Assembly (NCBI GenBank): GCA_913061155.1
Contig: CAJXSI010000007.1
Coordinates: 1 to 47,894, forward strand
Origin: an uncultured Alphaproteobacteria bacterium
Lineage (GTDB): Bacteria; Pseudomonadota; Alphaproteobacteria; UBA7879; VGCX01
Direction of reading: 5' to 3'
DNA: 47,894 nt
The position numbers and the translations under genes were made by a program. A model generated the notes under the pieces. It was not told where the DNA came from, ran no database searches, and saw only the letters and a program-made list of their open reading frames with translations. Shown here in pieces: positions 24,000 through 32,318 of the stretch (the first letter of the stretch is position 1; every line of letters begins with the position of its first letter).

Positions 24000-25244
24000 A
24001 TGATACGCAAAACCAAATCTTTCGTTTATGCCCTTGCGGGCCACCTGTTTATTCATTATGAAAACACTTTGTTGGCTTTCATTGGGCCGCTTATTGCTGA
24101 TAAACTTTTTCCTGAAGGGCATCACAGTGTCTTTAATATCTATTTTGCTATTGCGGCTGGATACTGGCTTCGGCCATTTGGGGCTATTTTCTTTTCTTGG
24201 ATAGGCGACCGTTTTGGCCGGCGACCCGCGCTTTTATCTGGTTATCTTTTGCTTATTTTCCCCGCCATTATTGTGGGGGTATTACCCGAATATAAGTATT
24301 TTGGCTATATTACATCCATTATTGTTATTGCCAGTCGGGTTATTCAAGGGATCAGCCTTGAAGGCGTTTTTTACGGTAATATTACGTTTGTGGGTGAAAA
24401 CAGTTCGGATGCCCAAAGAAATTTAAATACAGGCCTTGTTATTTCTGTTGGTTTTGCGGGGGCTTTGATTGGCACGCTTTTAAGCATTATATTTTTGCAT
24501 GAAAGTATTATTGACTGGGGGTGGCGTGTTCCCTTTATCTTTGGGGGTGTGTATGGTTTATTCCTGTTTATCTTTAAAAACCATATTATTGAATCAAAAG
24601 AATGGCAAAAGTCGGATCATACGTCACACAAGTTTCCTTTTATCGATACGCTTAAAGATTATCCGCTTAATGTTTTTGTTGTCTTTATATATGGGTTAAC
24701 CTTGCTTGTGCCTTTTTATATTTCTGTAAGTTGGTTGCCGCCCTTTATAAAACAGTCTTATTTTGTTTCTAATTCTTTTAACTTAACCATAACGTCAATT
24801 TGCAGTTTGGTGTCTGGGGGCGCCATTATTCTGTTTTCTTGGCTTTCTGCCTATTGTGGGACAAAGCGTCTTATTAATATTGGCTGTATATTTGGAATTG
24901 GATTAAGTGTTCTTTTTTATTATCTGCCAACCATAGATTTATTGGGGGCTTATATTGCCTTTCAAATTTTATCAGCCTTTGCGATGGGTATTTATATAGG
25001 GCCCTCTTTTCTGCTTATTCAGACCCTGTTCCCGCCCGAATACAAATACTCTGGGTTTGCGGTTCCATCTTCGTTGGGGCAAGCCATTTTAATTGGATCC
25101 ACCCCCTGGATTGCAACAAAGATTACATTTAATTATGGAATATCTTATATTTCCTTTTTCTTGGCAGCCACATTTATCTTAACAATTGTTGGGACTTATT
25201 TGGCCAAAGAAATAAAAAAAGGGGTGCCAACGGCCCCCCTTTGA
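24000..25244 (+). CDS. MFS transporter, metabolite:proton symporter (MHS/ProP-like)
   Basis: This 414-residue protein has twelve predicted spans. The MHS-type motif WIGDRFGRRPALLSGY lies between spans 2 and 3, and GWRVPFIFGG lies near the middle loop. Members carry osmolytes, organic acids or amino acids with protons; the sequence does not tell which. It starts at ATG 24000 with only a weak ribosome site. The last codons (KKGVPTAPL) also form the terminator hairpin of the convergent ahpC. It stands next to a LysR gene, the likely regulator. Confidence 0.85.
   Translation: MIRKTKSFVYALAGHLFIHYENTLLAFIGPLIADKLFPEGHHSVFNIYFAIAAGYWLRPFGAIFFSWIGDRFGRRPALLSGYLLLIFPAIIVGVLPEYKYFGYITSIIVIASRVIQGISLEGVFYGNITFVGENSSDAQRNLNTGLVISVGFAGALIGTLLSIIFLHESIIDWGWRVPFIFGGVYGLFLFIFKNHIIESKEWQKSDHTSHKFPFIDTLKDYPLNVFVVFIYGLTLLVPFYISVSWLPPFIKQSYFVSNSFNLTITSICSLVSGGAIILFSWLSAYCGTKRLINIGCIFGIGLSVLFYYLPTIDLLGAYIAFQILSAFAMGIYIGPSFLLIQTLFPPEYKYSGFAVPSSLGQAILIGSTPWIATKITFNYGISYISFFLAATFILTIVGTYLAKEIKKGVPTAPL
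25214..25242 (-). terminator. ahpC terminator embedded in the MFS coding end
   Basis: On the minus strand CCCC/GGGG and GGC/GCC stems form a hairpin followed by seven Ts at 25214-25220. It starts 24 bases past the ahpC stop, inside the final codons of the convergent transporter gene. Confidence 0.75.
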
Positions 25245-25265
25245 TAATGAAATATAGATTAAGAA

Positions 25266-25868
25266 CTATAGTTTCGATGCATTCTTTTCAAGATATGTTG
25301 CAACACCTTCGGATGTGGCTTTCATCCCGTCATTGCCTTTATTCCAGCCAGCTGGGCATACTTCGCCATGTTCTTCGTGGAATTTCAACGCATCAACCAT
25401 CCGAATGGCTTCATCAACGTTACGTCCCAGTGGTAAATCATTAACGACTTGATGACGAACAACGCCTTTTTCATCAATCAAAAAGGTGCCACGGAAGGCC
25501 ACAGATTCATCAACCAAAACATCATAATCGCGGGCGATTTGTTTTGTAAGGTCTGCCACCAATGGGAATTGAATATCCCCAATGCCGCCTTTTTCAACAG
25601 GTGTGTTTTTCCAAGCAAGATGGGTAAAGTGGGAATCAACACTGATACCAACAACTTCAACATCACGGGCATGAAAGTCTTTTAAACGGTTTGCAAAAGC
25701 AATAATTTCAGATGGGCAAACAAACGTAAAATCCAATGGGTAAAAGAAAATGACACCAATACGTCCATTTAAATATGATTTTAAATTAAAGGATTCATTA
25801 ATTGAATTATCCCCCATAACGGCTGGGGCTGTGAAATCTGGGGCAACTTTTCCAACAAGTACACTCAT
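25266..25868 (-). CDS. ahpC: alkyl hydroperoxide reductase subunit C (2-Cys peroxiredoxin)
   Basis: This is a 200-residue Prx1/AhpC-type peroxiredoxin. The peroxidatic cysteine is C51 in FYPLDFTFVCPSE, and the resolving cysteine is C171 in HGEVCPAGW. The structural blocks GGIGDIQFPLVAD and FRGTFLID are intact. It reduces hydrogen peroxide, organic peroxides and peroxynitrite in the cytoplasm. No AhpF or thioredoxin reductase partner lies nearby. It is monocistronic, with its terminator inside the next gene. Confidence 0.96.
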   Translation of the reverse strand: MSVLVGKVAPDFTAPAVMGDNSINESFNLKSYLNGRIGVIFFYPLDFTFVCPSEIIAFANRLKDFHARDVEVVGISVDSHFTHLAWKNTPVEKGGIGDIQFPLVADLTKQIARDYDVLVDESVAFRGTFLIDEKGVVRHQVVNDLPLGRNVDEAIRMVDALKFHEEHGEVCPAGWNKGNDGMKATSEGVATYLEKNASKL

Positions 25869-25967
25869 AAGTATTCTCCTTACAGGGTTATGCGAATAAA
25901 TTTCATTCGCTTAATTATAATATTACCTTATAAAGTAAGGAAATCCCCCAAAAAAGCAAGGAAAGTT

Positions 25968-27230
25968 TTACTGGTCATACTCGGCAAGTAATCTATCAAG
26001 TTCTTGATCTGTAATGTCAGCTCCTCCCTTATCGTCTAAATCATCGCTTATTTCTACCAGAGGTTGTTTTTTATCAACTTTGATTTTGGCAATCTTTGCT
26101 TTGTTGAAAGCGTGGGCTTGCCTAATAAGCATTGTCATATTGAATTTATAGGCAGTTCCAACATCATTGGCCCGGGCCGCAGTTCCATAATTATTAAATA
26201 AATTCAGGCATTTCTCAATCTGTTTGCGGGATGTTGCGTATATACGGTTTTTTGCTGGATTAAGTTTGCTTAAGGCCTGTTCATTGTTTTTCCCAAAATC
26301 TTCTTTTGCGCGTGCGATATTATCGTAAGCCCCACAGAAAAATATGCCATAATCTTTAGGTTCACAGTTTTTTTGGCACCAGTACAATAATGTTTTTTCA
26401 GGTAGTTTTCCATCATGAACAACGTCTTTTGTAAAAGACGCTCCAGCATTTTTTCCTTGTCTAAAGGTGCTACAATTCCTGGCACAAGATCTTATGGGAA
26501 GAACTGAATACCACGCGCCTTTTGATGCCTTAGGCGTCCCAAGTTTATTTTCTTCTGCTGTTTGTCTCTGGAAATCTTTAAGGATATCTTTCTTGCTGAC
26601 GGTTATGTTTTGTCCAAACCGTTTGTCGGTGTCTGATTCAAATCTTGATAAAAGACCCCTGAATTTTTCCATGACAGCTTTTACAAGACGTTCCCCTGCC
26701 TCTTTATGCCGCGGGGTTGAAATAAGGTATTGCTTTATAGGTGTTTGATTTCTTACGGATTTTTCAAATTGATCCGGGTCAACATTTGGAAGGAATTCAC
26801 CGCCCATAAAAGAACTTTCTCTATTACCCTCAATTACCATGCCATAAGCCGGGACCTTAGTCAGAAGTTCAATCGCAAAATTTTCTGCAAACTTATTAAA
26901 AGTTAGGCCATTTGCAAAGTTGTCCCCCCCCAATCTTGATAAGGTGGAATCTATACCAGCTGTTTTTTCTAAGTCAACACGGGCTGTTTGATAAATGGCA
27001 TTGGCCAAAAGGGCATACCACATATTTTTTGTGGTTGAAAAACGACATGATTTTGCACAATCAAGAAAGGTTGCGTCACCGCTGGGGTCGCCCCCTGCTT
27101 TTAAAATATTTGGCAAAGCTTTTTGTGCCAAGGACGCCCCACAGGTTATCTGACACTTTGGAAATAACGATAACCCCATTGAGTTTGATGTTATAAAACA
27201 TAGGCAGGCCGCCAGTAAAATTTTTTTCAT
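25968..27230 (-). CDS. secreted cysteine-rich protein with two twin-CX3C modules, unrecognised
   Basis: The protein has 420 residues with a Sec signal peptide (KKILLAACLCFITSNSMG, cleavage near 19). The mature part has ten cysteines at 26, 30, 58, 62, 249, 253, 285, 289, 299 and 341. The first eight form four CX3C pairs in two groups with almost the same spacing (C26/30 with C58/62, C249/253 with C285/289), suggesting a duplicated disulfide-clamped helical hairpin. Between them lies a helical, lysine-rich middle, and the C-terminus is acidic (EISDDLDDKGGADITDQELD). AAGGGAG stands nine bases before the ATG. No enzyme motif is seen. It is probably exported to the periplasm or beyond and could act at the host interface. 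Confidence 0.7.
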   Translation of the reverse strand: MKKILLAACLCFITSNSMGLSLFPKCQITCGASLAQKALPNILKAGGDPSGDATFLDCAKSCRFSTTKNMWYALLANAIYQTARVDLEKTAGIDSTLSRLGGDNFANGLTFNKFAENFAIELLTKVPAYGMVIEGNRESSFMGGEFLPNVDPDQFEKSVRNQTPIKQYLISTPRHKEAGERLVKAVMEKFRGLLSRFESDTDKRFGQNITVSKKDILKDFQRQTAEENKLGTPKASKGAWYSVLPIRSCARNCSTFRQGKNAGASFTKDVVHDGKLPEKTLLYWCQKNCEPKDYGIFFCGAYDNIARAKEDFGKNNEQALSKLNPAKNRIYATSRKQIEKCLNLFNNYGTAARANDVGTAYKFNMTMLIRQAHAFNKAKIAKIKVDKKQPLVEISDDLDDKGGADITDQELDRLLAEYDQ

Positions 27231-27322
27231 AAATGAAAACTCCCTTATACATTATAAATTAACCCTACACTAGGAATTATCACAGTGCAATGAACACGAT
27301 TATAAGAAAGGAAAAACGGATC

Positions 27323-27351
27323 TTTTCATTTAAGTAAAGTCATAGTATGAT
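27323..27351 (+). promoter_or_regulatory. candidate promoter of the tatABC run
   Basis: TTTTCA (27323-27328) and TATGAT (27346-27351) are exactly 17 bases apart, 34 bases before the tatA start. Confidence 0.5.
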
Positions 27352-27385
27352 TTATGGAAATGTAGACAAATTGCAGAGGAAAAAA

Positions 27386-27700
27386 ATGGTTAGCTTTTGG
27401 AATATTTTATTAATACTTTTGATTATATTAATTATTTTTGGCGCGGGAAAGTTGCCGAAAGTAATGAAAGACCTTGGAAAAGGGGTCAACCAATTCAAAA
27501 AAGGCATGGGTGACGAATCGGATGAAGTTAAGAAAACAGTAAAAAAAGCTTTGCCGCCCAAAACAGCGGTGAAGAAAAAAGCCACCACAGCAAAGAAAAC
27601 CGTTAAAAAGAAAGTGACGACAGCAAAAAAGGCAGTTGTCAAAAAACCTGCTGTTAAAAAGAAAGCGCCAGCCAAGAAAAAGCCTGCTGTTAAAAAATAA
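27386..27700 (+). CDS. tatA: Tat translocase subunit TatA with lysine-rich tail
   Basis: The start is ATG 27386, with GAGG nine bases before it. The 104 residues open with the short membrane helix ([20 protein letters not shown]) and the amphipathic helix [16 protein letters not shown], both diagnostic of TatA, which forms the pore for folded proteins carrying twin-arginine signals. Beyond residue 50 the family's usual short acidic tail is replaced by about 50 residues made almost only of K, A, V, T and P (repeats such as [19 protein letters not shown]), like histone H1 or bacterial AlgP/Hc1 tails. This should stay cytoplasmic and could bind nucleic acid or acidic lipid. It overlaps tatB by one base. 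Confidence 0.93.
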   Translation: MVSFWNILLILLIILIIFGAGKLPKVMKDLGKGVNQFKKGMGDESDEVKKTVKKALPPKTAVKKKATTAKKTVKKKVTTAKKAVVKKPAVKKKAPAKKKPAVKK

Positions 27701-27957
27701 TGTTTGACGTTGGGTTTTATGAATTATTGGTTGTGGCCTTAATTGCCTTGCTGGTCTTTGGCCCAAAAGAACTGGCAACCGTTATGTTTAAGATGGGGAA
27801 ATTCACAAAAAAGGTGAAAAACTTTCAAGAAACTTTTAAGGCCGATAACCAAAAAATATTTGATAAACTGGAACTGGAAGATTTCGAAGAAACCGCCAAA
27901 TCAAAAGCAGCCAAAAAACAACCTTTAACGGATTTGTCAAATCATGGCAAAAAATAA
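27700..27957 (+). CDS. tatB: Tat translocase subunit TatB
   Basis: This is an 85-residue protein starting [20 protein letters not shown] with the GPKELATVM bend that separates TatB from TatA. An amphipathic helix and a short charged tail follow. It forms the substrate-receptor complex with TatC in the inner membrane. The start overlaps the tatA stop (TAATG) and the end overlaps tatC by 14 bases. It is shorter than the E. coli protein, as is usual in reduced genomes. Confidence 0.92.
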   Translation: MFDVGFYELLVVALIALLVFGPKELATVMFKMGKFTKKVKNFQETFKADNQKIFDKLELEDFEETAKSKAAKKQPLTDLSNHGKK

Positions 27958-28690
27958 ACCCCAACCCATTCTTGGGCATTTGTCAGAATTAAAAACCCGC
28001 CTTATAAAAACCGCCCTTTTATTTTTAATTGTCTTTGGGCTTTGTTATTTGATTTCGGATCACCTATTTTTATGGCTGGCAGACCCCTTGAACAAAAGCC
28101 TTAAGGATATAGGAATTGAAAACCCAACCCTTGTTTATACGCATTTGGCCGAAGCCTTTTTGACTTATATCAAAGTATCTTTCTTTGCGGCTTTAATGAT
28201 TACTTTTCCTTTTTTGGAAGTTCAAGCATGGTTGTTTTTAAAACCTGGGTTACACAAGACGGAACAAAAATTTACCTTTATGATTTTTGTTATGGCGCCA
28301 GTATTTTTTATACTGGGGGCTGTGTTGGCCTATTATTACGTCTTTCCTTTAACGTGGAAATTCTTGGTGGGGTTCAGTATTCCCCAATCGCAAAACATTT
28401 CTATTCACCTGATGACAAAAATGGAAGATTATTTGGACCTGGCGACAAAGTTAATGTTTGCCTTTGGATTATGTTTTCAGTTGCCCCTTATTCTTATTAT
28501 TTTGGCCAAGTTGGGGGTGGTTTCTGTTGATGCTTTGATCCAAAGCCGTAAATTTGTCGTTGTGGGGATTTTTATTATTGCCGCATTTTTAACGCCTCCA
28601 GACGTGATCAGCCAAATTGCCCTGGCCATTCCCTTGCTTTTGTTGTATGAATTGTCCATTATTATTATTAAAAAACTGACTAAGAAATAG
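27944..28690 (+). CDS. tatC: Tat translocase subunit TatC
   Basis: This 248-residue, six-span protein recognises twin-arginine signal peptides. The conserved HLSELKTRL at the N-terminus, the first periplasmic loop with EAFLTYIKVSFF, and the LTPPDVISQIALAIPLLLLYE block in spans 5 and 6 are all present. It is coupled to tatB by overlap, and serS follows after nine bases. Confidence 0.97.
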   Translation: MAKNKPQPILGHLSELKTRLIKTALLFLIVFGLCYLISDHLFLWLADPLNKSLKDIGIENPTLVYTHLAEAFLTYIKVSFFAALMITFPFLEVQAWLFLKPGLHKTEQKFTFMIFVMAPVFFILGAVLAYYYVFPLTWKFLVGFSIPQSQNISIHLMTKMEDYLDLATKLMFAFGLCFQLPLILIILAKLGVVSVDALIQSRKFVVVGIFIIAAFLTPPDVISQIALAIPLLLLYELSIIIIKKLTKK

Positions 28691-28699
28691 AGGATACCT

Positions 28700-29992
28700 A
28701 TGCACGATATTCGTTGGATTCGCGAAAACCCAAAAGACTTTGATGCGGCCTTAAAGCGCAGGGGTATCGATGCGCACTCTGCTGTTATTCTTAAGTTAGA
28801 CGAAGATTATCGAAACTGTCTTACCCAAATTCAAGAATTGCAGCAAGAACGTAATGATGTTGCAAAGCAAATGGGCCAGTTGAAAAGGGAAGGCAAAGAT
28901 GCATCAGATTTAGTGGCAAAAGGGGCGAAGATAAAAGAATCGTTGCCAGAAATTGAAACGGAATCAAATAATTTAAAAGATAAATTAAAGGGGTTTTTGG
29001 CGACCCTTCCCAATATATTGGCAGATGACGTGCCTGATGGACAAGAAGAATCGGATAACCAAGAAATCAGAACACATCTGGATCCAACACAGTTTTCTTT
29101 TGATCCCAAAACCCATTTTGAAATCGGGGAAACAATGGGATTGATGGATTTTGAAACGGCAGCCAAAGTTGCCGGCAGTCGCTTTGTTATTTTAAAGGGG
29201 GCCTTAACGCGTTTAGAGCGTGCCTTGGCCCAGTTTATGCTTGATACGCACACAGAAAAATTTGGCTATACTGAAATTTCAACACCGTTACTTGTGAATG
29301 ATAATTCAATGTTTGGGACAACCCAGTTACCAAAATTTTCAGAGGATTCTTTTAAGACAACAGATGGATATTGGTTGATTCCAACCGCCGAAGTTTCAGT
29401 GACAAATACGGCGGCCGGGGAAATAGTTCCTGAAGATAAACTTCCCTTAAGATATGTTTGTCATTCCCCGTGTTTTAGGTCCGAGGCCGGATCGGCAGGG
29501 CGTGATACCCGTGGCATGTTACGCCAACATCAGTTTTACAAAGTTGAATTGGTTAGTATGACACTTCCTGAAAAATCAGCTGAGGAACATGAACGCATGA
29601 CAGGGGCTGCAGAAGAAATTCTAAAGCAACTTAAAATACCTTTCAGAACCATGAAGTTGTGTGCCGGCGATACCGGATTTGGGGCCCAAAGAACCTATGA
29701 CTTAGAAGCATGGTTACCAGGCCAAGATGCCTACCGTGAAATTTCCAGTTGTTCCGTTTGTGGGGATTTTCAGGCCCGTCGTATGAACGCCCGATTCAGA
29801 CCCCATCAACCAGAAAAAGCAAAGCCCCAATTTATTCATACATTGAATGGATCTGGGTTGGCTGTGGGCCGAACGTTAATTGCCGTTATGGAAAATTATC
29901 AAACAGCAGAAGGCGGGGTTGTCATCCCTGATGTATTGCGTCACTATATGAATAATGCAAGGGAAATTACAAAAGATGGAAAACTCCAATAA
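28700..29992 (+). CDS. serS: serine-tRNA ligase
   Basis: The 430 residues have the N-terminal antiparallel coiled coil (about 30-100) that reads the long variable arm of tRNA(Ser), and a class II catalytic domain. Motif 2 is FRSEAGSAGRDTRGMLRQHQ, and motif 3 is LNGSGLAVGRTLIAVMEN. It charges tRNA(Ser) and tRNA(Sec). GAGG precedes the ATG. It lies directly after tatC, a standard alphaproteobacterial order, and its end overlaps surE by 17 bases. Confidence 0.98.
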   Translation: MHDIRWIRENPKDFDAALKRRGIDAHSAVILKLDEDYRNCLTQIQELQQERNDVAKQMGQLKREGKDASDLVAKGAKIKESLPEIETESNNLKDKLKGFLATLPNILADDVPDGQEESDNQEIRTHLDPTQFSFDPKTHFEIGETMGLMDFETAAKVAGSRFVILKGALTRLERALAQFMLDTHTEKFGYTEISTPLLVNDNSMFGTTQLPKFSEDSFKTTDGYWLIPTAEVSVTNTAAGEIVPEDKLPLRYVCHSPCFRSEAGSAGRDTRGMLRQHQFYKVELVSMTLPEKSAEEHERMTGAAEEILKQLKIPFRTMKLCAGDTGFGAQRTYDLEAWLPGQDAYREISSCSVCGDFQARRMNARFRPHQPEKAKPQFIHTLNGSGLAVGRTLIAVMENYQTAEGGVVIPDVLRHYMNNAREITKDGKLQ

Positions 29993-30746
29993 TTTAAGAA
30001 TTCTTATTTCAAATGATGATGGTATTCATGCGCCAGGGATTAAAATTCTGGAAAAAATCGCCCGTGAATTAACGGATGATGTGTGGATCGTTGCGCCGGA
30101 TCAAGAACAAAGTGGGGCGGCCCATTCTTTAACATTGAATCATCCTTTGCGGGCAAAAAAACTTAAAGACAAAAAATTTGCTGTCTATGGCACCCCAACT
30201 GATTGTGTTTTGATGGCCGTGGAAGAATTAATGGAAGGCAAAAAACCGGATCTTGTTTTATCCGGAATTAACAACGGGGCAAACCTTGGGGATGATGTGA
30301 CTTATTCTGGAACAGTTGCCGCCGCGATTGAGGCCACTTTAATGAAAATTCCAGCGATTGCGTTAAGCCTTAATACTAAAATATCAGAACCCAATAAATG
30401 GCAAACAGCCGAAGATCATGCGCCAGCCCTGATTAAAAAATTAATTGATATAGGCTGGCCCAAAGACGTTCTTATTAATATAAATTTTCCTGATATTGAA
30501 TCTAAAAAAATTAAGGGTGTTAAGGTTTGTAAGATGGGATTCCGCCTGCCTTATAAATCAATCATTAAATCTTTGGATCCCCGTGGGAACCCTTATTATT
30601 GGTTTGGGGCCATTCCAGATCACTTGGAAAATGAAAAAGATACAGATTTATCTGTTATCAATGAAAATATGATTTCAATTACGCCGTTGCATTTAGATAT
30701 GACGCATACAAAAACATTAAGCCAATTGCAAAAGCATTTTGATTAA
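29976..30746 (+). CDS. surE: 5'/3'-nucleotidase SurE
   Basis: This 256-residue survival protein SurE is a divalent-metal nucleotidase and exopolyphosphatase. The metal-binding N-terminus LRILISNDDGIHAPGI, the WIVAPDQEQSGAAHS block and SGINNGANLGDDVTYSGTVA are all intact. ATG 29976 is chosen because it fits the family start; an ATG at 29955 would sit deep inside serS. It overlaps serS, and its stop shares a base with the next gene's start. Confidence 0.95.
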   Translation: MENSNNLRILISNDDGIHAPGIKILEKIARELTDDVWIVAPDQEQSGAAHSLTLNHPLRAKKLKDKKFAVYGTPTDCVLMAVEELMEGKKPDLVLSGINNGANLGDDVTYSGTVAAAIEATLMKIPAIALSLNTKISEPNKWQTAEDHAPALIKKLIDIGWPKDVLININFPDIESKKIKGVKVCKMGFRLPYKSIIKSLDPRGNPYYWFGAIPDHLENEKDTDLSVINENMISITPLHLDMTHTKTLSQLQKHFD

Positions 30747-31753
30747 TGATTCGGGTTTTTACATCCATTATTTTATTGTTGTTGTGTTCTTGCGAACAAG
30801 GCCCGCCCAAAGCCCCTTACGCTGTTGCAAATATTACCCTTGACCAGGTTGTTTTACCAACTTTAATCATTGCCACAAAAAACGGCATAAGGGAAATTAA
30901 GCCAGCCGTTTGGAATGAAAAATCCCGCACCTTTACCAAAGGGACAGACCTAAATATCACAGCAGAAAAAGATGATACGGTTTATAAGGTCTCTAGAAAA
31001 TATCACGTGCCCATTAAAACAATTATCGAAACAAACCATTTGATGGCACCATTTGGATTAAAGGAAAACCAAAAACTTTCTTTGGGAAGTCCCAAAGTTC
31101 ACATTGTGAAAAAGGGTGAAACAGTAAATTCAATTGCAGATTTACATAAAACAGATGCCCCGGCGCTGGTGAAATTAAATAAATTAAAATATCCATATGT
31201 TATCAAAGTTGGCCAGCAATTGTTGCTGCCAAGTAAAGTTTTATACTTGCCCCCTAAAGACAGCTTTATTACAGTAAAGCAAATTCCCAAGCAAAAAGGT
31301 CAAAAATTCTCTAAGAAAAAGACAGTCAAAAAATCCAAAGAAAAAGTTGTTTACGATAAACCAAACAGACGGACATCATCCATTTTCTTGCGTCCTGTTA
31401 CGGGGAAAATATTATCATATTTTGGCCCTAAGAAAGGGGGATTGCAAAATGATGGTATTAATATTTCTGCAAAAGCAGGATCCCCAGTCCAGTCAGCTGA
31501 AAATGGGGTGGTCGTTTATGTGGGGGATGAAATTGAAAGCTTTGGTAATATGATTTTGGTAAAACATAGTGATGGATGGATGTCAGCCTATGGGCACCTG
31601 GATGAAATAACTATTAAAAAAGGCCAGCATATTAAACGCGGGCAAAAAATAGGAACAGTTGGAACAACAGGGTATGTCAAAAATCCGCAACTACACTTTG
31701 AATTGCGCAAAGGCCGACGCCCGGTTAATCCAGGTCAATATATAACAAGGTAA
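30746..31753 (+). CDS. NlpD-type lipoprotein with LysM domains and degenerate M23 domain
   Basis: The protein has 335 residues. The signal peptide ends at a lipobox-like LCSC (acylated C16), then come two LysM-like segments (about 70-110 and 115-155, the second VHIVKKGETVNSIADLH) and a C-terminal LytM/M23 domain from about 215. The first zinc-ligand motif HxxxD is replaced by NDGINI, so it should not cut peptidoglycan. Like NlpD or EnvC, it more likely activates a cell-wall amidase during division. The SurE-NlpD neighbour order is shared by many Proteobacteria. Its start overlaps the surE stop (TAATG). Confidence 0.88.
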   Translation: MIRVFTSIILLLLCSCEQGPPKAPYAVANITLDQVVLPTLIIATKNGIREIKPAVWNEKSRTFTKGTDLNITAEKDDTVYKVSRKYHVPIKTIIETNHLMAPFGLKENQKLSLGSPKVHIVKKGETVNSIADLHKTDAPALVKLNKLKYPYVIKVGQQLLLPSKVLYLPPKDSFITVKQIPKQKGQKFSKKKTVKKSKEKVVYDKPNRRTSSIFLRPVTGKILSYFGPKKGGLQNDGINISAKAGSPVQSAENGVVVYVGDEIESFGNMILVKHSDGWMSAYGHLDEITIKKGQHIKRGQKIGTVGTTGYVKNPQLHFELRKGRRPVNPGQYITR

Positions 31754-31757
31754 TTAA

Positions 31758-32318
31758 ATGGATAAAAATATTTTTAACTTTATTAAGACCCCACAAGAAG
31801 ACACGCATTCTGTCAAAAGAAATACGAGATTTTACCTTTCCATATTTAAAAATAATAAGATAGGGGAATGGTTTCCCAGTTGGAACTGGGCGTGTTTTTT
31901 TGCTTCTTTCTTTGGTTTTGATATTGTATGGCTTTTTTATCGAAGAATGTATTTAAATGGTATTTTAATTGGTTTGGTGGGGGTGACCTTTTTTGAATTT
32001 ATTCGCATAAAATTGGGCCTATTTTTAGCTGCGGGTTTGGGCCTTGTTATTGGAAAAATTGTTATGTGGATTTTGAAAATTACCTGGGTTTTTACCTTTA
32101 CAGTCTATGGAAATTCTTTGTATGGAAAACATATAAGTCAACAGGTTGAAAAAGGGAAAACACAAAGTGGAACAGATCCATATACGTCGATGATGATGAT
32201 TATTTTGTTGTGTATAAACTTGGCTTATATCATCATGAAGATGATGCAAGCTGGCATAACTGACGTAGCCAGTATCCAGGATTTAATGAACCAATTAATG
32301 GAAAAAAATGCAAGATAA
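31758..32318 (+). CDS. DUF2628-type membrane protein
   Basis: This 186-residue protein has three or four hydrophobic segments. The block WNWACFFASFFGFDIVWLFY, then RRMYLNGILIG, is the hallmark of the DUF2628 family (unknown function, often next to cell-envelope genes). It begins five bases after the NlpD-type gene and overlaps nhaA by 11 bases. Confidence 0.7.
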   Translation: MDKNIFNFIKTPQEDTHSVKRNTRFYLSIFKNNKIGEWFPSWNWACFFASFFGFDIVWLFYRRMYLNGILIGLVGVTFFEFIRIKLGLFLAAGLGLVIGKIVMWILKITWVFTFTVYGNSLYGKHISQQVEKGKTQSGTDPYTSMMMIILLCINLAYIIMKMMQAGITDVASIQDLMNQLMEKNAR

